Positions 62,629-64,000 of a stretch of DNA of 64,000 nt are shown here, piece by piece; the stretch's first letter is position 1; every line of letters begins with the position of its first letter. Made by a program: the position numbers and the translations under genes. The notes beneath the pieces were generated by a model. That model was given only the letters and a program-made list of their open reading frames with translations. It ran no database searches and was not told the origin of the DNA. Source of the DNA: JAUNBN01 sp036645935 (GTDB lineage: Bacteria; Bacillota; Clostridia; Oscillospirales; Ruminococcaceae); NCBI GenBank assembly GCA_036645935.1, contig JAVXNE010000005.1, positions 62,001 to 126,000 of the forward strand, written 5' to 3'.

Positions 62629-63405
62629 CTACGGTCTCAAATGGTTGATTCTCGCTCCGTCGACATTGAGCGCGTGTCAGTTTATGAATGAAGCGCGCTC
62701 GCAGTCGGACAGAAAAACTATCGCGTCGGCGTTCTCGCGCGCCGTGCTCGCCCGGCGCATCGGCATCTTGGCGATGTATGCCGCCCGGCCCTCGTCGGTG
62801 TAGCGGCTTCTGTTAAGCTCTGTGTCCACAACGGAAGGGCACAGGGCATTTATGCGGATAGTGTAGGCATACTCATTCACAAGACCGCTCATCATCCCCT
62901 CCATCGCGCCTTTTGCTGCTGTATAGGCAGCGCTGCCGCCTCCGCCGTTTATAAGGAGAAGCTCACCATAACGATACTTCCCGAACCCTGCTCCAGCACC
63001 TGCGGGATACACTCATTTCTCATCAGAAACGCACCGCCGCAGTTCACTTTCATCATATGCATGAACGTCTCAAACGACAGCTCGGTAAAGGGAGATAACA
63101 CTCCCGTTACGGCGTTGTTGACAAGCATATCAGCTCTCCCGAAACGCTTGATTATGGCTTGAACCATATCGTTCACTGCTTCTTTGTCCGATACGTCAGC
63201 GGCATAGCGTTCGATGACGCCGCCCTTTGCTCTTATCTCTTCAACGAGCTTCGCCAATTCTGTCTCGTCGCACTCGCAGGGGTAGCAGTCGAGCGCCACT
63301 GCGGCGCCGCCTCGGCAAACGCGCAGCACGTTTCCGCTCCGATCCCCGTGGCTCCCCCCGTCACTATTGCAACCTGACCATCAAAGTTGATTTCCCTGCT
63401 TATAT
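62629..63405 (-). pseudogene. Second SDR gene, broken by at least three frameshifts
   Basis: The frames join to a standard SDR: FDGQVAIVTGGATGIGAET (cofactor loop), a one-base loss, then LDCYPCECDE to GSGSIVMVS with MLVNNAV, another one-base shift before SAAYTAAKGAMEG (catalytic Tyr-x3-Lys), and a third near 62690 after which the end reads ALNVDGARINHLRP to the stop at 62629-62631. The start codon region is also unclear. Product would be a sugar or alcohol dehydrogenase of about 250 residues. It lies downstream of the Cof-type phosphatase gene. Confidence 0.78.
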
Positions 63406-63462
63406 GGCATTCCTATCACTCTAGGTTTTCAATTGTCCGAATATAAATATCCGAAACCGTAT

Positions 63463-64000
63463 TCAGCTCTTCAAAATCAAATCATATATCGCCCGGGCAA
63501 CTCCGTCGTGCGCATTGTCGCTCACAACCGCGTATCCTCGCGCTTTCAGTTCTTCATTGGCGTTGCCCATGGCGATTCCCAGCCCTGCGGCGTCAAGCAT
63601 CGGAATATCGACGATCTCATCTCCGACAGCCGCCACCTCGCACATCGGAATTCCGAGCTTTTTCGCGACATACCGCAACGCCGTTGCCTTGTCACCGCCC
63701 GCAGCATATAAGTCGATTATCGTCGCCCAGGTCGGTTCAACCCGCAGCTCTGGTGAAAGGAGCGAGCGGGCGGACGAAATCACCTCGCCCATGCGCTCCT
63801 CTTCGAGCAGCAGCATGCACTTGCAGACGTCGTCAAACGGCAGCGCCGTGAGATCCGCAACCTTGCCCTCATATCCGAAATATCGCGCATAAGCGGCGGT
63901 GTAGTCGTTATCCTCTGAAAAGAAGTAGCTTCCATCGACACGAAATATCTGCAACGTAATCCCGAGTTTTAAAGAAAATTCGTATATTTTCAACATATCG
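63463..64000 (-). CDS. Cof-type HAD-IIB phosphatase, partial at window edge
   Basis: The C-terminal part (at least 177 residues) of a Cof-like HAD hydrolase, continuing past the right end; the ATG at 63996 is internal. The cap domain is about the first 95 residues; the core follows with DKATALRYVAKKLGI (conserved Lys) and VGDEIVDIPML (motif IV, two Asp), then AMGNANEELK. Family members dephosphorylate sugar phosphates and flavin or pyridoxal phosphates. The N-terminal DxDxT motif lies outside the window. Confidence 0.88.
   Translation of the reverse strand, partial: DMLKIYEFSLKLGITLQIFRVDGSYFFSEDNDYTAAYARYFGYEGKVADLTALPFDDVCKCMLLLEEERMGEVISSARSLLSPELRVEPTWATIIDLYAAGGDKATALRYVAKKLGIPMCEVAAVGDEIVDIPMLDAAGLGIAMGNANEELKARGYAVVSDNAHDGVARAIYDLILKS

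Overview
The window looks like chromosomal DNA of an anaerobic, spore-forming, Gram-positive bacterium of the class Clostridia; the genus cannot be named from sequence alone. The evidence is a complete spoIIAA-spoIIAB-sigF operon, a T-box in front of valS, a Gram-positive type LexA box at recA, a sortase-anchored surface protein, two glycyl-radical or radical-SAM activase type genes, and a flavodiiron protein. Most of the window is of moderate GC. Positions about 50.3-57.4 kb are visibly AT-richer and carry accessory DNA.

Layout. 0.5-3.1 kb: DUF4230 membrane protein overlapping a radical SAM gene, then an esterase. 3.7-8.8 kb (minus): housekeeping run recA-recX-rimO-pgsA-cysS behind a LexA-controlled promoter. 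9.5-11.3 kb: prmC and a DUF1385 gene. 11.4-15.3 kb (minus): lipoprotein, response regulator, and a histidine kinase with a 17-copy six-residue repeat tail. 15.4-17.8 kb (plus): MFS transporter and two small proteins. 18.5-21.4 kb: cupin, flavodiiron protein, Gfo/Idh/MocA oxidoreductase.

22.0-34.8 kb (minus) is a large carbohydrate locus in two transcription units. The promoter-proximal unit is nanE-like epimerase, an unassigned glycyl radical enzyme, its activase, and a ribose/xylose-type ABC importer. After a terminator come a Gfo/Idh/MocA oxidoreductase, a DeoR regulator, two more oxidoreductases and a ROK kinase. Together they suggest import of a sugar-like compound, redox and epimerisation steps, and a radical C-O or C-C cleavage that I cannot match to a named pathway. 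This is the best candidate in the window for undescribed biochemistry.

35.4-48.8 kb: a diguanylate cyclase with two extracytoplasmic solute-binding modules, a VWA surface protein, a decayed ECF sigma factor, four tRNAs (Thr, Asp, Trp, Met), an exported protein of unknown function, the spoIIA operon, and valS with its T-box leader. 48.8-50.3 kb: deoB and tRNA-Leu.

50.3-57.4 kb lies directly behind tRNA-Leu and is an accessory island: small membrane protein, HTH regulator plus MATE exporter bracketed by direct repeats, two decayed serine recombinases, a frameshifted DUF262/DUF1524 gene and a broken REP-associated transposase that carries REP-like palindromes in its own reading frame. 57.9-64.0 kb is a second sugar operon: SorC-type regulator, DeoC-like aldolase, SDR, a broken FGGY kinase, then a broken SDR and a partial Cof-type phosphatase. 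The aldolase promoter carries three 13-bp tandem repeats. Small lesions are concentrated to the right of 52.9 kb; to the left of it I see only one broken gene (the ECF sigma factor).
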